Part shown: piece after piece, positions 8,881 through 17,981 of the stretch
Numbering within the stretch: position 1 is the stretch's first letter
How the letters are laid out: each line of letters begins with the position of its first letter
Origin: Campylobacter troglodytis
GTDB lineage: Bacteria; Campylobacterota; Campylobacteria; Campylobacterales; Campylobacteraceae
NCBI RefSeq assembly: GCF_006864425.1
Contig: NZ_QHLI01000014.1
Span: 1-50,695 of the forward strand
Direction of reading: 5' to 3'
DNA length: 50,695 nt
Position numbers and translations under genes: made by a program
Notes under the pieces: model-generated
The model's input: the letters and a program-made list of their open reading frames with translations, nothing else
What the model was told of the DNA's origin: nothing
Database searches by the model: none

Positions 8881-9222
8881 CTTGTCATACTGAGCGAATG
8901 CGAAGTATCTCAACTTATGTCTTGTCATACTGAGCGAATGCGAAGTATCTCAAATTTAAAATAGAGATACTTCGGTCGTTTTACTCCCTCAGTATGACAA
9001 AATAAATGTGAATTCTTGTCATACTGAGCTTTCGCAGAAAGCGAAGTATCTCAAAATAACACAATATTTGTCGGACTGAGCGAATGCGAAGTATCTCAAC
9101 TTATGTCTTGTCATACTGAGCGAATGCGAAGTATCTCAAATTTAAAATAGAGATACTTCGGTCGTTTTACTCCCTCAGTATGACAAAATAAATGTGAATT
9201 CTTGTCATACTAAGCAAAGTCA
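8881..9222. repeat. REP-like palindromic repeats with a perfect 137-bp duplication
   Basis: Units of the form TTGTCATACTGAGCGAATGC followed by GAAGTATCTCA are repeated here in both orientations. Direct and inverted copies pair across an AAATTTAAAATA spacer (about 8931-9000) to give a long stem-loop. The segment 8889-9025 is repeated base for base at 9075-9211, a spacing of 186 bp. A second field of the same family lies at 38221-38599. Confidence 0.88.
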
Positions 9223-9412
9223 AGAATGAACTAATTTAGAAACACCTTGAATTTAATGCCTTCTTCGCCCATAGGCTAAAAATGACAAATCAACATTTTT
9301 TGAAAAAAGCCAAATTTAAATCCTTGAATTTAAGGCTTTGAATTTAAACTAGCTTTGTGCTTATGAATTTAAGGTTTAGTTTGATTAAAATTTAAAAATT
9401 AGCCTTGTGGAT

Positions 9413-10678
9413 TTAATCCAGCAAGGCCTTCTTAGGCAAGAGTAAAACCACAAAAAATACAAGCACCATCATCAAAGCCACATATATAAAAAAGCTATTT
9501 TCAAAGCCGTAATTTTTAAACTGCAAGGCTACATAAGGCGCAGAACCCCCAAAAACTGCATTTGCTATGGCATAAGAAAGCCCTGTGCCTAAGGCTCTAA
9601 CATGCTCAGGAAAAAGCTTTGCTTTGAAAATTCCAGCCACAGAGGTATAAAAGCTTAAGATTACAAAGAGTGCTAGTATGCAAAAAAAGGCAAGTAGAGG
9701 TGTGTTGGCACTTGTTTTTAAAACAGTAAAGAGAGGATAAATTCCAACAAGGGCTAAGAGGGCGTAGATTAGCAAGGAATTTTTATGCCCTATCTTATCG
9801 CCAATGAAGCCAAATAAGGGCTGCATGATCATTAGTAGGAAAAGGGCTGCTAGCATTATGTTGTTTGATAGGGTCTTGTCAAAGCCAGCTGAGTTTATCA
9901 TAAAGGTCTTTGTGTAGGTTGTGATGGTGTAAAAGGTAAGTGAGCCTCCTGCTGTAATGCCTATGATGATTAAAAAAGGTTTCCAAGATGTGCTAAAAAG
10001 GGCTTTGAAACTGCCCCTATCCTCGTGTTTGTCAAGCTCGGTAGCACTCTCACTCATAATAGAACGAATAAATAAGGACCCCAAAGCCAAAAGCCCACCC
10101 ACAACAAAGAGTATCCTCCAAGCATAATCATTCATTTGCTGCTCGCTAAAAAACAAAAGCATTATGCTAATGCTAGCCACAGCCAAAAGCTGCCCTCCGA
10201 TGAGGGTTACATACTGAAAAGAGGAATAAAAGCCCCTTCTTCCCTCAGTAGCAAGCTCGGAAAGATAAGTCGCTGCTATGCCATACTCTCCGCCAACGCT
10301 TAGTCCTTGAATGAGCCTTGCGATTAAAAGCAAGATAATGGCTAGATCCCCCACGCTTTCCTTGCTAGGAAGGGCTGCTATCATAAAAGAACCAACAGCC
10401 ATTAAGATCACAGAAAAGACCATTGAGGATTTTCGCCCTATTTTATCAGCCAAAGAACCAAAGGCCCAGCTTCCAATAGGACGCATAAAAAATCCCGCAG
10501 CAAAGACCCCAAAGGCACTAATTTGCTGGATGGTTGGATTATCTGAGCTTGAAAAATTATGTGCAAAATACACAGCCGTAAAGGCATAAATGTAAAAATC
10601 AAACCATTCTACTAAATTTCCACTACTTGCTGCTATGATGGAGCGAATTTTTTGAGCCCTTGTGAGTTCTTTGTCCAT
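9413..10678 (-). CDS. kgtP: MFS transporter of the metabolite:H+ symporter family, KgtP-like
   Basis: This 421-residue protein has about 12 membrane segments and the MFS signature GSLADKIGRKSSMVF between helices 2 and 3. SSGNLVEWFDFYIYAFTAVY at the N-terminus and RLIQGLSVGGEYGIAATYL are hallmarks of the MHS branch, which includes alpha-ketoglutarate permease, ProP and ShiA. Similarity to my recollection of the Campylobacter KgtP protein suggests import of 2-oxoglutarate or another organic acid with protons, but the substrate is inferred. The gene points towards flgE and away from an IS-like element; 443 bp without genes precede it. Single-gene unit. Another MHS substrate is possible. Confidence 0.75.
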   Translation of the reverse strand: MDKELTRAQKIRSIIAASSGNLVEWFDFYIYAFTAVYFAHNFSSSDNPTIQQISAFGVFAAGFFMRPIGSWAFGSLADKIGRKSSMVFSVILMAVGSFMIAALPSKESVGDLAIILLLIARLIQGLSVGGEYGIAATYLSELATEGRRGFYSSFQYVTLIGGQLLAVASISIMLLFFSEQQMNDYAWRILFVVGGLLALGSLFIRSIMSESATELDKHEDRGSFKALFSTSWKPFLIIIGITAGGSLTFYTITTYTKTFMINSAGFDKTLSNNIMLAALFLLMIMQPLFGFIGDKIGHKNSLLIYALLALVGIYPLFTVLKTSANTPLLAFFCILALFVILSFYTSVAGIFKAKLFPEHVRALGTGLSYAIANAVFGGSAPYVALQFKNYGFENSFFIYVALMMVLVFFVVLLLPKKALLD

Positions 10679-11121
10679 TTTTATCCTTTAATAAGAAATC
10701 GACCACTTAAGTTGTCTTAAGCTAAATTTTACTATGAGGCTTAAAAAATTTACAAATAATAAGATATTTTTAGCCCTTGTTTTTTTGCCTTTGTTACAAA
10801 TGGTAAATTTTAAATAGGCTTTGAAAAACTCTACTCCTTGTTTATTAAGATAACCCTACTCCTTGTCTATAAATATGTAAATTGCAAAAAATTCACCTTC
10901 ACGCAAGGGGTGAATTCTTTAACAAAGCATTGCGACTTAGAAGAGTTTTTTTGTGGAAATAGCTAATTTTTTTCACAAGAAATGCCACAAAACAAGCAAG
11001 GCTTTTAAACGGTTACAAAAAAATACACAAAGCTTTTAAAAAAACATTAAAATTGAGGCAAAATTCAAGCAAATTTTTTTAAGCACTTTAAGACTAGAAG
11101 TTCTTAACTGTGTTAAAATTA
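10679..11121. other. Gene-free promoter-side region of the transporter
   Basis: This 443-bp AT-rich stretch lies between the transporter start and the left end of the IS1595-like element. I see no reading frame of note. It holds a short direct repeat CTACTCCTTGT (about 10829-10869) and the 8-bp target sequence TAAAATTA at 11114-11121. The promoter of the minus-strand transporter must lie here, but no clear -10/-35 pair could be fixed. Confidence 0.5.
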
Positions 11122-11894
11122 GGCGATTGATACTTTTAGCTGAGATAATTACGGCTGAAAGCTTGGTAAAATCGATGTTAAACAAGTATATATTTTTGCC
11201 CTATATTTGAAAGCGGAAATTTAGACAAATTTTGGAGTGCTTTTGTGCTGATATTTGTGTAAGCAAAATCGCCGTTTTGTGTAAGGTTTCTCGCCCTTGT
11301 GTTAATAGGATAGTGCAGCAAGCTTTTAATTGCAAAAGAGTGCGAAAAAATATCTAAAATGAGTGGTGAAATCGAAGAGGGTGAGAGCTACTTCGGTGGT
11401 GTGCGTGGAAAGCGTGGGCGTGGGGCTGGTCGCAAAACGCCTGTGTTTGGTATGCTAAAACTCTAGGCTAGCGTCTATACGCTCAAACACTTGCTCTGCA
11501 AAAGAGCTATTACCGATTATAAAGGACTTTTCAGAGCTTGAAGAAAGTGAGATTTACAGCGATGGACTAAAATCCTACGGTGCCTTGGTGGATTTTTTAC
11601 TTCGTGCTACGCACTCGTAACTCTGCGAGAAGGAGCAAAGGCACATTACAAGGTAAAACACTCTAAAAACGAGTTTGCAAACGGACGAAATCATATCAAC
11701 GAAATTGTGAATTTCTGAGGACCTTACAAAGGCTAGATTAAGTCAGTTTCACGGCAAGGGAATTTTTCTACCTTCATTTGAAGGAGAGTGAATTTCGATA
11801 TAATGTCAAGGTTAATAATGAAAATTTGTATAAAATTTTGTTAAAATGGCTTAGGAAAAATCCTAGGTCATTTTAGCTAAAAGTATCAATCGCC
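11122..11894 (+). mobile_element. IS1595-like element with complete ends (type A), decayed
   Basis: The element is 773 bp. Its ends are perfect 20-bp inverted repeats: GGCGATTGATACTTTTAGCT at 11122-11141 and its complement at 11875-11894. The flanking bases TAAAATTA at 11114-11121 and 11895-11902 are an exact 8-bp target duplication, the size produced by IS1595-family transposition. The interior encodes fragments of an ISXO2-type transposase. A second copy with the same end starts at 50457. The right end lies 33 bp before the radical SAM gene. Confidence 0.93.
11127..11876 (+). pseudogene. Broken IS1595/ISXO2-type transposase
   Basis: The DDE-type transposase reads in pieces. A helix-turn-helix-like N-terminus (LCKVSRPCVNRIVQQAF) comes first, then EIEEGESYFGGVRGKRGRGA, the ISXO2 hallmark, later GLKSYGALVDF and HYKVKHSKNEF, and a C-terminal tail FYLHLKESEFRY followed by ENLYKILLKWLRKNP. 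A TGA about 29 codons in, a frameshift near 11358, a TAG after MLKL and further shifts break the frame, so the copy cannot make a full transposase. The normal length would be about 240 residues. Confidence 0.85.
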
Positions 11895-11927
11895 TAAAAT
11901 TATCTTTAAAAAATTTTATGGATTCAG

Positions 11928-12839
11928 ATGTGTTTTGAAAAGATTTATATAGAATTAAGCGATCTTTGTGGGCTTAAATGTAGCTTTTGTCCTAGCGTTA
12001 AGGGAGTTAGGGGGGCTATGAGCCTTGATGATTTTAAGATCATAGCCTCAAAGCTTGCTAAAAAGAGCAGAATTTACGCCTTTCATTTGTTAGGCGACCC
12101 ACTCATTTTGCCAAATTTAGCGGAATTTATCGAAGTGGCAAAAGCACACAAAATGCCCTTAGAGCTTACCACAAGTGGCTTTTATATGAGCAAGGAAAAT
12201 CAAGCCTTGTTGCTTAAAAGCAAGAATCTAAGACAGATTAATTTTTCTTTGATCTCATTTTTGGATCAAAAAAGGATCAAATTTTGGGATTATTTTGATC
12301 CTCTTTTATCCTTTTTGCATAGCTATGTAGAAAGCAAAAATCAAGGCTTTGTGAATTTAAGGCTTTGGAATTTAAAAGCCGATCTTATCTTTTCATCTCA
12401 AAACGAGCCTATTTATAGCCTTTTAGAAGATAGATTTAAGATTAAGATAAATAGATCTGCTGTTAAAAACCGTCTTGCAAACCGCCTCATCTTGCATCAA
12501 GCAAGGAGGTTTTCTTGGGCAAATTCAAGCAAGGATTTTTTAAAAGATGCTCACAACAAGCCTTTAAATTCAAAGCAAAGCAATATTTTTAAAAAAAGCT
12601 GCCACGGTTTAAAAAAACAAATAGGCATTTTAAGTAATGGCACGGTTGTGCCTTGCTGTATGGATACAAGAGGGGAAATAGCCCTTGGAAATCTCTTAAA
12701 ACAAGAATTAAACGAGATCTTAAATACACCAAGGGCTCAGGCTATGAAAAGAGGCTTTGAAAGGGGTGAGTTTGTAGAAAGGCTGTGCAGGGGCTGTGAA
12801 TTTGGACCAAGTAAAACGAGCTTGAAAGGTTTAAACTAG
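11928..12839 (+). CDS. Radical SAM protein with SPASM-like C-terminus
   Basis: The N-terminal motif CGLKCSFC places cysteines 14, 18 and 21 for the 4Fe-4S cluster that cleaves S-adenosylmethionine. LLGDPLILPNL and LTTSGFYM follow the usual radical SAM barrel order. The C-terminal part has ILSNGTVVPCCMDTRGEIALGNL and LCRGCEF, cysteine-rich segments typical of a SPASM or twitch domain that holds an extra cluster. Length is 303 residues. The substrate is unknown; related proteins modify peptides or act as maturases. The IS-like element ends only 33 bp before the ATG, so the native promoter was probably displaced. The next gene starts about 300 bp downstream. Confidence 0.8.
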   Translation: MCFEKIYIELSDLCGLKCSFCPSVKGVRGAMSLDDFKIIASKLAKKSRIYAFHLLGDPLILPNLAEFIEVAKAHKMPLELTTSGFYMSKENQALLLKSKNLRQINFSLISFLDQKRIKFWDYFDPLLSFLHSYVESKNQGFVNLRLWNLKADLIFSSQNEPIYSLLEDRFKIKINRSAVKNRLANRLILHQARRFSWANSSKDFLKDAHNKPLNSKQSNIFKKSCHGLKKQIGILSNGTVVPCCMDTRGEIALGNLLKQELNEILNTPRAQAMKRGFERGEFVERLCRGCEFGPSKTSLKGLN

Positions 12840-13005
12840 TTTGCTTTGCAAGGCTTTAGAATTTTATGCTAGAATTTAGCCTTTATGCTTAAAATAAGCT
12901 TTTTAAAAGATATTGATCTTTTTCGTGTTGGCTATAATAAAATTAGAATTTTATATGCTGCAAACTAGGCTTGCTCTTGGTTTTAATATATAATTTTTTT
13001 TAAGG

Positions 13006-13011
13006 TATAAT
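13006..13011 (+). promoter_or_regulatory. Candidate -10 element for the HD-domain gene
   Basis: TATAAT preceded by AAGG sits in T-rich DNA 122 bases before the HD-domain gene. Campylobacter sigma-70 promoters depend mainly on an extended -10 and a T-rich periodic upstream region, which fits. Another TATAAT-like site lies near 12938. The assignment is tentative. Confidence 0.35.
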
Positions 13012-13133
13012 TTTAAGCCACTTTTTTGTGGACTTTAAAACCACATAATATTTAAATGTAAAATAAATTTAAGCTTAACTTCACAGTTTAAATATAAAGC
13101 AAATTTAAGCTTAAATTCACAAAAAGGGGATAA

Positions 13134-14360
13134 ATGATAACTGTTTCTCTCATAGAACATATGTTAAAAGCTGCTAGTATAAGCCGATGGAATGATTATC
13201 CAAGGATGGCAGAGCTTGTAGAACTTGACAAGCAAGCGCATAAATTTATCATAGCTTATTTCATAGCCAAGATGGAAAAAGATGTAAATATGAAAGCTCT
13301 CATTGAGGGTGCTATCTTTGAGTTTTTAAGTAGGGTTGTGATAACTGACATTCGCCCTGATGTGTATAGAGAAATTCTCAGACAAAAAAAGGACGAGGTG
13401 AATGCTTGGGTTTTAAGTAAGCTTGAATTTATGTGTAAAAACATAGAAGAGGGCGAATTTCTAACTCGTTTTGAAAGCTATTTAAAGGGTAAAGACCTTG
13501 CAAAAGAAAGGCTGATCTTAAAGGCAGCTTCTTATTTTGCGACAAGATGGGAATTTAATATAGTTTATCAAACTAGCACCTTCTTAGCTGATATTGAGGA
13601 GATTAAGGCCAAGGTTGATGAGGAATTAGAAGATTATTACGAGCTAATAGGTGCTAGAAAAATCGCACTTAATCAAAAACTTGCTAAGATCATAGATCTA
13701 AGCGGAAGGCTTCGCTTTCAAAAAAGATGGGCTCAAACCCCTCGCATACCAGAAACTGCGGTCTTAGGGCATATGCTTGTGGTGGCAATTTTAAGCTATT
13801 TTTACTCACTTAAAATAAAAGCTTGCGATAAAAGGCTTGAAAATAACTTCTTTTGCGCTCTTTTTCACGATCTGCCAGAAAGCCTTACAAGAGACATAAT
13901 AAGCCCTGTGAAGTATGGAGTAGAAGGACTTCACAGCCTAATTAACGACTATGAGATGAAGCTTATAAATGATAGAATTTTGCCCCTTGTGCCAGGTGAT
14001 TTTAGGGCTGAATTTGCCTATCTTTTAGGAATCCGCAAGGATCAAAATGGGGTTTTTGTGAAAAATGAGTTTGAAAATAGAACCTTTCGTAACAATCAAG
14101 CAGGGCTTTGCAGTGGGAGTTTAAGCGCTTTTAATACAAATGAAGATGCAGCCATAGACGGCAAGGCCTTAAAACACTGCGATAAATTAGCTGCATTTAT
14201 GGAGGCTGGGCTTAGCATTAGTTATGGGGTTAAATCAAAGGAGCTTGAAAATGGATTTTGGGGTATGTTTGAGTTTTTTAAGGATAACAAAACCATTGAC
14301 GGAGTTAATTTCTTTAGCCTTTGCGAGGACTTTGTGGCTGAGTTTAAGATACAAAAATGA
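13134..14360 (+). CDS. HD-domain phosphohydrolase with a degenerate second HD-like repeat
   Basis: Metal-binding HD-superfamily residues are visible in the C-terminal half: H213 (VLGHMLVVA), H245-D246 ([10 protein letters not shown]) and D254 (TRDIISPVK). This is the YfbR-like pattern of 5'-nucleotidases and related phosphohydrolases. The N-terminal 80 residues look like a second, inactive copy: RWNDYPR, then H36, then [18 protein letters not shown], where the HD pair is replaced by EF. Length is 408 residues. The start has AAAGGGG seven bases upstream. The stop overlaps the ybeY start (ATGA), so the two are coupled and the protein may act in RNA or nucleotide metabolism. The substrate is not predictable. 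Confidence 0.75.
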   Translation: MITVSLIEHMLKAASISRWNDYPRMAELVELDKQAHKFIIAYFIAKMEKDVNMKALIEGAIFEFLSRVVITDIRPDVYREILRQKKDEVNAWVLSKLEFMCKNIEEGEFLTRFESYLKGKDLAKERLILKAASYFATRWEFNIVYQTSTFLADIEEIKAKVDEELEDYYELIGARKIALNQKLAKIIDLSGRLRFQKRWAQTPRIPETAVLGHMLVVAILSYFYSLKIKACDKRLENNFFCALFHDLPESLTRDIISPVKYGVEGLHSLINDYEMKLINDRILPLVPGDFRAEFAYLLGIRKDQNGVFVKNEFENRTFRNNQAGLCSGSLSAFNTNEDAAIDGKALKHCDKLAAFMEAGLSISYGVKSKELENGFWGMFEFFKDNKTIDGVNFFSLCEDFVAEFKIQK

Positions 14361-15013
14361 TACTTTGTGAGCAAGATTTAAAAGAATTTGAGCTTGCTTT
14401 GAATTTAGCAAGACAAATTGCCTCAAAGCTAACGGATAAAGACATAGAATTAACAGTGCTTGATGAGGAGGCGATGAGGGCTTTGAATTTAGAACAAAGA
14501 GGGATAAATAAGACAACTGATGTGCTTTCCTTTCCTCTTTTGGATCCCTTTGAGAGCTTAGAAGAAACTGTGAATTTACCCAGCAAGGCTTTAAGAGAGG
14601 ATAAAAGTTTACATCAAAACTCACAAATTTTAGAACCCTTTGAGAATTTAGAAGAAACTGTGAATTTAGATCATAAGTCTTTAAGAGAGGATAAAAGTTT
14701 AAGCTCACAAAATCCTCTTAAAGATAAAACCTTGCAAGCAAAAGATAAACAAATAAAAAACAAGGCTATGCTAGACAGCTTACCGCAAATCCCACTTGGA
14801 AGCATAGTCATAAACAAGGATGCAGTAAGTAAGGAGGCAAAAAGGCTAGGACATAGCAAGGAGGCTGAATTTGCCTTGCTTTTCTTGCACGGTGTTTTAC
14901 ATTTGCTTGGCTTTGATCATGAAAAAGATCAGGGGCAAATGAGGCAGATGGAAAGGGAGTTAATAACTGAGTTTAAGCTACCTGAAAGCTTGATTATAAG
15001 AAATGAGCCTTAG
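14357..15013 (+). CDS. ybeY: Endoribonuclease YbeY with internal duplicated insert
   Basis: YbeY is a zinc-dependent endoribonuclease needed for 16S rRNA 3' maturation and ribosome quality control. The metal site [11 protein letters not shown] (H-x3-H-x5-H) is intact near residues 174-184, followed by [24 protein letters not shown] and [12 protein letters not shown] are the conserved core strands. The protein is 218 residues against about 135-150 in relatives because about 80 extra residues separate those strands. They include a duplicated 30-residue unit ([12 protein letters not shown] and [12 protein letters not shown]) and a lysine-rich linker. The frame stays open and the catalytic site is whole, so it is probably functional. 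Coupled by ATGA to the HD-domain gene. Confidence 0.88.
   Translation: MILCEQDLKEFELALNLARQIASKLTDKDIELTVLDEEAMRALNLEQRGINKTTDVLSFPLLDPFESLEETVNLPSKALREDKSLHQNSQILEPFENLEETVNLDHKSLREDKSLSSQNPLKDKTLQAKDKQIKNKAMLDSLPQIPLGSIVINKDAVSKEAKRLGHSKEAEFALLFLHGVLHLLGFDHEKDQGQMRQMERELITEFKLPESLIIRNEP
14546..14725 (+). repeat. In-frame 90-bp tandem duplication inside ybeY
   Basis: The unit starting CCCTTTGAGAGCTTAGAAG at 14546 recurs at 14636, exactly 90 bp later, so the frame is kept. The copies share GAAGAAACTGTGAATTTA and TTTAAGAGAGGATAAAAG and differ at scattered positions. Confidence 0.9.
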
Positions 15014-15796
15014 TTTTTGCGTTTGCTGTTTTGTCGGCTTTTGTGTTTTAGCCTTGTAACTGTTTAAAAAACTTAGAAAAATGAAAGTGCTAAAAGCTAC
15101 GGTGTCTAGCCTTGCTTTATGTTTGTTAGCAAGCTTTTGGCAAAAACACAAAAAATCCACTCAAAATACCTTCTCAGCTTTTGTCAAAATTCTTGCAAGT
15201 TTAACTTTGATTTAAAAACAAATAAAACCAAAGCCTCTTGGTTGGTCTTCTTAAATTCACAGTTAATTTGCACTTTGTGTGAAATTTTATCATCGGTTTT
15301 CGGTAATTTATATAGTCTTAAAATTCGCACTTTGTGTGAATTTAACTTAGTCGTTTCGTCTAAGCTGTATTTTATCTTGCCTTGTCAAATTTATATCATT
15401 AAAATTCACATTTTGTGTGAAGTTCCCTTATCCACTTTATCTAAGCTGTATTTTGTCTTGTCAAATTTATGGCATTTAAATTCAAGCCTTGCGTGAATTT
15501 AACTTGCAAACTTGCACTTCATTTAGCATACAGTTTGTAAAATTCAAACCCTCACTAGCCATTATAAATTCAACACAAAAGGCATAAATTTAACCTTTGC
15601 GTGAATTTTACTTGCAATCTTGCTTTTGATTAACCAAATTCAAGCTTAAAGCTAAAATTTAAAACCCAGCAAAGAAGGCATAAATTTAAATATTACGTGA
15701 ATTTTACTTGCCATTTTACTCTCACTTACTATTTACAACCCACTTAGTTAAATTCGAGCTTGAAACTCTCTCTAATCTAGCAAAGAAGATATAAAT
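15014..15796. repeat. 783-bp gene-free region of diverged tandem repeats
   Basis: Between convergent ybeY and the MATE gene. An about 80-bp unit with GTGTGAATTTAACTT, CTAAGCTGTATTTT and GTCAAATTTAT occurs near 15317 and again near 15398. A second unit of about 95-110 bp, AAGGCATAAATTTAA to CAGCAAAG, occurs near 15580 and 15675. GTGAATTT and AAATTCA motifs recur throughout. A 125-codon open frame at 15119-15496 is built from these repeats and is not considered a gene. Confidence 0.65.
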
Positions 15797-17158
15797 TCAA
15801 AGCCATTTATCCTTCTTCAAAGCCCCCCTTTTAAGCTCGTAAAAAAGCACCAAAAAAGCCACAAGAAAGCTTAAAAACTGAGCTGCAGGTGAGCTTAGCC
15901 ATATACCTTTGATCTCATAAAACTTAGGCAAGATAGCAAAGAAGATCAGCATAAAAACGAGGGTATAAGAAAGGGTTATTATGAAAGAGCTAAGTGGTCT
16001 TTGAATGCTTTGAAAAAAGCTAGCAAGGCTCATATTAAAGCCCATAATTATATAGCCTATGAAATAAATTCCCATAGCATTTATGGCATCTTGCATAAAA
16101 ACAGTATCAAAGCCTCCAAACTCGTCCTTTTTCAAAAATAAAATAACCAAATACTCATTAAAGCTAACAGTTAAAACATAAAGTATCAAGCCTAAAACCA
16201 AGGCAAAAATAAGGGAAAATTTAAGCACAGTTAAAAGCCTCTCATAGCTTCTTGCTCCAAAATTAAAGCTAGCTATGGGCTGAATAGCCTGAGAAGCTGA
16301 AAGCAAGACGGTAAAAAAGATGATCCCTGAATACATAATAACACTATAAATAGCCACAGCCCTATCGCCTCCCAAAGACACCAAGAGGTGATTTGCAACT
16401 AGCATTACTATGCTAGCACTTAGCTCTGCTGAGGCCTGGGCTACTCCGTTTTGGGCGGATTTAAAAAGATCCTTGAATTTAAAGGCAAGGATGAAATAAA
16501 TTTGTCCTCTTTTTCTTAAAAAATGACTTAGTAAGATAAAAAAGCCTATGCTATGTCCTAGTATGGTGGCAAGGCCTGAGCCAAAAAGCCCCCACTCAAA
16601 GATAAAGATAAAGATATAGTTTAAAATAACATTGCTACAAGCTCCTGCTATCATAGCTATCATAGCAAGTGTAGGTCTTTTGTCATTCATAGCAAAGATG
16701 TCAAGCAGGGGGTGTAAGACTATGATAAAAGAGCCTAAAAAGATGACCTCTAAGAATTCAGTACTAAGTGGGGCTATCTTTTCACTTGCTCCGAGCAAGA
16801 TCACTATTTCCTCGCAATACACATAAAAAACAAACCCAAAAAGCACCCCACTTATAAGGGCAAAATAAAAAACAGTAGAAAATACCTCCCTAGCCCTTTC
16901 CTCCTCGCCTCGCCCCAAATGATAAGAGGCTATGCTAGCTGCACCTATGCTAAATAAAAGCTCATAGGCTATTAGCACAGGAAAAACAGGCCAGGCTATC
17001 CCAACAGCACTAAGTGCTTCTTCTCCTAGCTTTTGACCTAAGAAGATCCCATCTACTATATTGTAAGTAGAAAGGGCTAGCATAGCACACAGTGAGGGCA
17101 GAAAATAACGAAAATAAAGCTTATAAATGCTTTGATTTTTTAGATCTATTTTTTGCAT
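15797..17158 (-). CDS. MATE family multidrug/Na+ antiporter
   Basis: This 453-residue membrane protein has about 12 hydrophobic segments in two halves, the MATE fold. The N-terminal LCAMLALSTYNIVDGIFLGQKLGEEALSAVGIAWPV is a clear family signature (YNIVDGIFLG and the alternating A-V-x-x-A-W-P segment). GPSC-like family members of the DinF/NorM/MepA branches export cationic drugs in exchange for Na+ or H+. MATE proteins with this IVDGIFLGQ start are closest to the MepA-like branch. The charged C-terminus KRGALKKDKW is cytoplasmic. It lies downstream of pgpA on the same strand after a 334-bp gap and probably has its own promoter. The substrate is unknown. Confidence 0.88.
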   Translation of the reverse strand: MQKIDLKNQSIYKLYFRYFLPSLCAMLALSTYNIVDGIFLGQKLGEEALSAVGIAWPVFPVLIAYELLFSIGAASIASYHLGRGEEERAREVFSTVFYFALISGVLFGFVFYVYCEEIVILLGASEKIAPLSTEFLEVIFLGSFIIVLHPLLDIFAMNDKRPTLAMIAMIAGACSNVILNYIFIFIFEWGLFGSGLATILGHSIGFFILLSHFLRKRGQIYFILAFKFKDLFKSAQNGVAQASAELSASIVMLVANHLLVSLGGDRAVAIYSVIMYSGIIFFTVLLSASQAIQPIASFNFGARSYERLLTVLKFSLIFALVLGLILYVLTVSFNEYLVILFLKKDEFGGFDTVFMQDAINAMGIYFIGYIIMGFNMSLASFFQSIQRPLSSFIITLSYTLVFMLIFFAILPKFYEIKGIWLSSPAAQFLSFLVAFLVLFYELKRGALKKDKWL

Positions 17159-17492
17159 AATTTATCCATAAATTTATATTTTTGCTTGTTTACTTTGCTT
17201 TAAGTTTGCCTTATCTTTATGAATACCTCTTTAAATTTAAGCTAATTAAATTTAGCCTTTAAGCCTTGAATTTAAAATTAGCTAAATTTTCTAGCCCCTT
17301 AAGCCTTGAATTTAAAATCTTGTTTATAAAAAGAGTTTTTATCTAGCTTGAAACAGGGCATATTTCTTTGCCTACAAAAAGCTTAAAAATTTAATTTTGT
17401 GAATTTTTAAAAGCTAATTTGCTTAGATCCAAAATACTTTTTGTCTAAAAGGGCATCTTAAATTCAAGTAAGCCCAAGCTTATCAAAAAGCC
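17159..17492. other. AT-rich intergenic region between pgpA and the MATE gene
   Basis: These 334 bp contain no credible gene. The phrase AAGCCTTGAATTTAAAAT appears twice (near 17259 and 17306), the same motif seen in many gaps of this window. It should contain the promoter of the minus-strand MATE gene. Confidence 0.5.
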
Positions 17493-17981
17493 TTAAAGCA
17501 AAATATCCCAGCCTAAAAGCTCAAATTTAAGCCCAAAGCCATAAATAATAGCACTTAAAAGCCCAGCAAAAAGCCCTGCTAACATATCATCGCCCATAAC
17601 CCCAAGCCCTCCTTTTATCTTCTTATCTACCTTGCCTATGATGGAAGGCTTTACTATATCAAAGAGACGAAAAAGCACAAAGGCAAGAAGAAGGCTAAAA
17701 TAAGAAGCACTAGCCCAAGCACTCAAGGAAAGGGCTAAAAAAAGCCCAGCCACCTCATCTATGACTATTTGTTTATCATCGTGGGTGAGGCTTTCTTGCT
17801 CATATTTATCTATGATCTTAATGGAAACTAAGAAGATCAAAAAAGAAAGCAAGAACAAGCTTTCAATACTAAGATATTTTAGGATCAAATAAGCAGGTAT
17901 CAAAGCAGCTAAAGAGCCACAGGTACCAGGGGCGATTTGAGAGCAACCTGAGTAAAAAAAGGTTAAAAAAAGTTTTTGCAC
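17493..17981 (-). CDS. pgpA: Phosphatidylglycerophosphatase A
   Basis: PgpA removes phosphate from phosphatidylglycerol phosphate at the inner membrane, the last step of phosphatidylglycerol synthesis. APGTCGSLAAL near residues 17-27, VIDEVAGLFLAL near 74-85, and FDIVKPSIIGKVDKKIKGGL followed by GVMGDDMLAGL are the conserved acidic and basic segments of the family. At 162 residues with 3-4 membrane segments it is normal length. In C. jejuni pgpA neighbours the ATP-sulfurylase-like and CemR genes; here those genes are 19 kb away, so the locus has been rearranged. Confidence 0.9.
   Translation of the reverse strand: MQKLFLTFFYSGCSQIAPGTCGSLAALIPAYLILKYLSIESLFLLSFLIFLVSIKIIDKYEQESLTHDDKQIVIDEVAGLFLALSLSAWASASYFSLLLAFVLFRLFDIVKPSIIGKVDKKIKGGLGVMGDDMLAGLFAGLLSAIIYGFGLKFELLGWDILL

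Noticed and set aside
8701-8928. 75-codon minus-strand open frame after flgE
   Set aside because: It is a translation of the palindromic repeats (RYFAFAQYDK-type reading of GAAGTATCTCA units).
8881-9222. CRISPR array or tRNA cluster
   Set aside because: The units are inverted and direct palindromes without regular spacers, and no cloverleaf can be drawn.
15119-15496. 125-codon plus-strand open frame
   Set aside because: It reads through the tandem repeats and AAATTCA motifs, has an odd composition and no recognisable domain or ribosome site.
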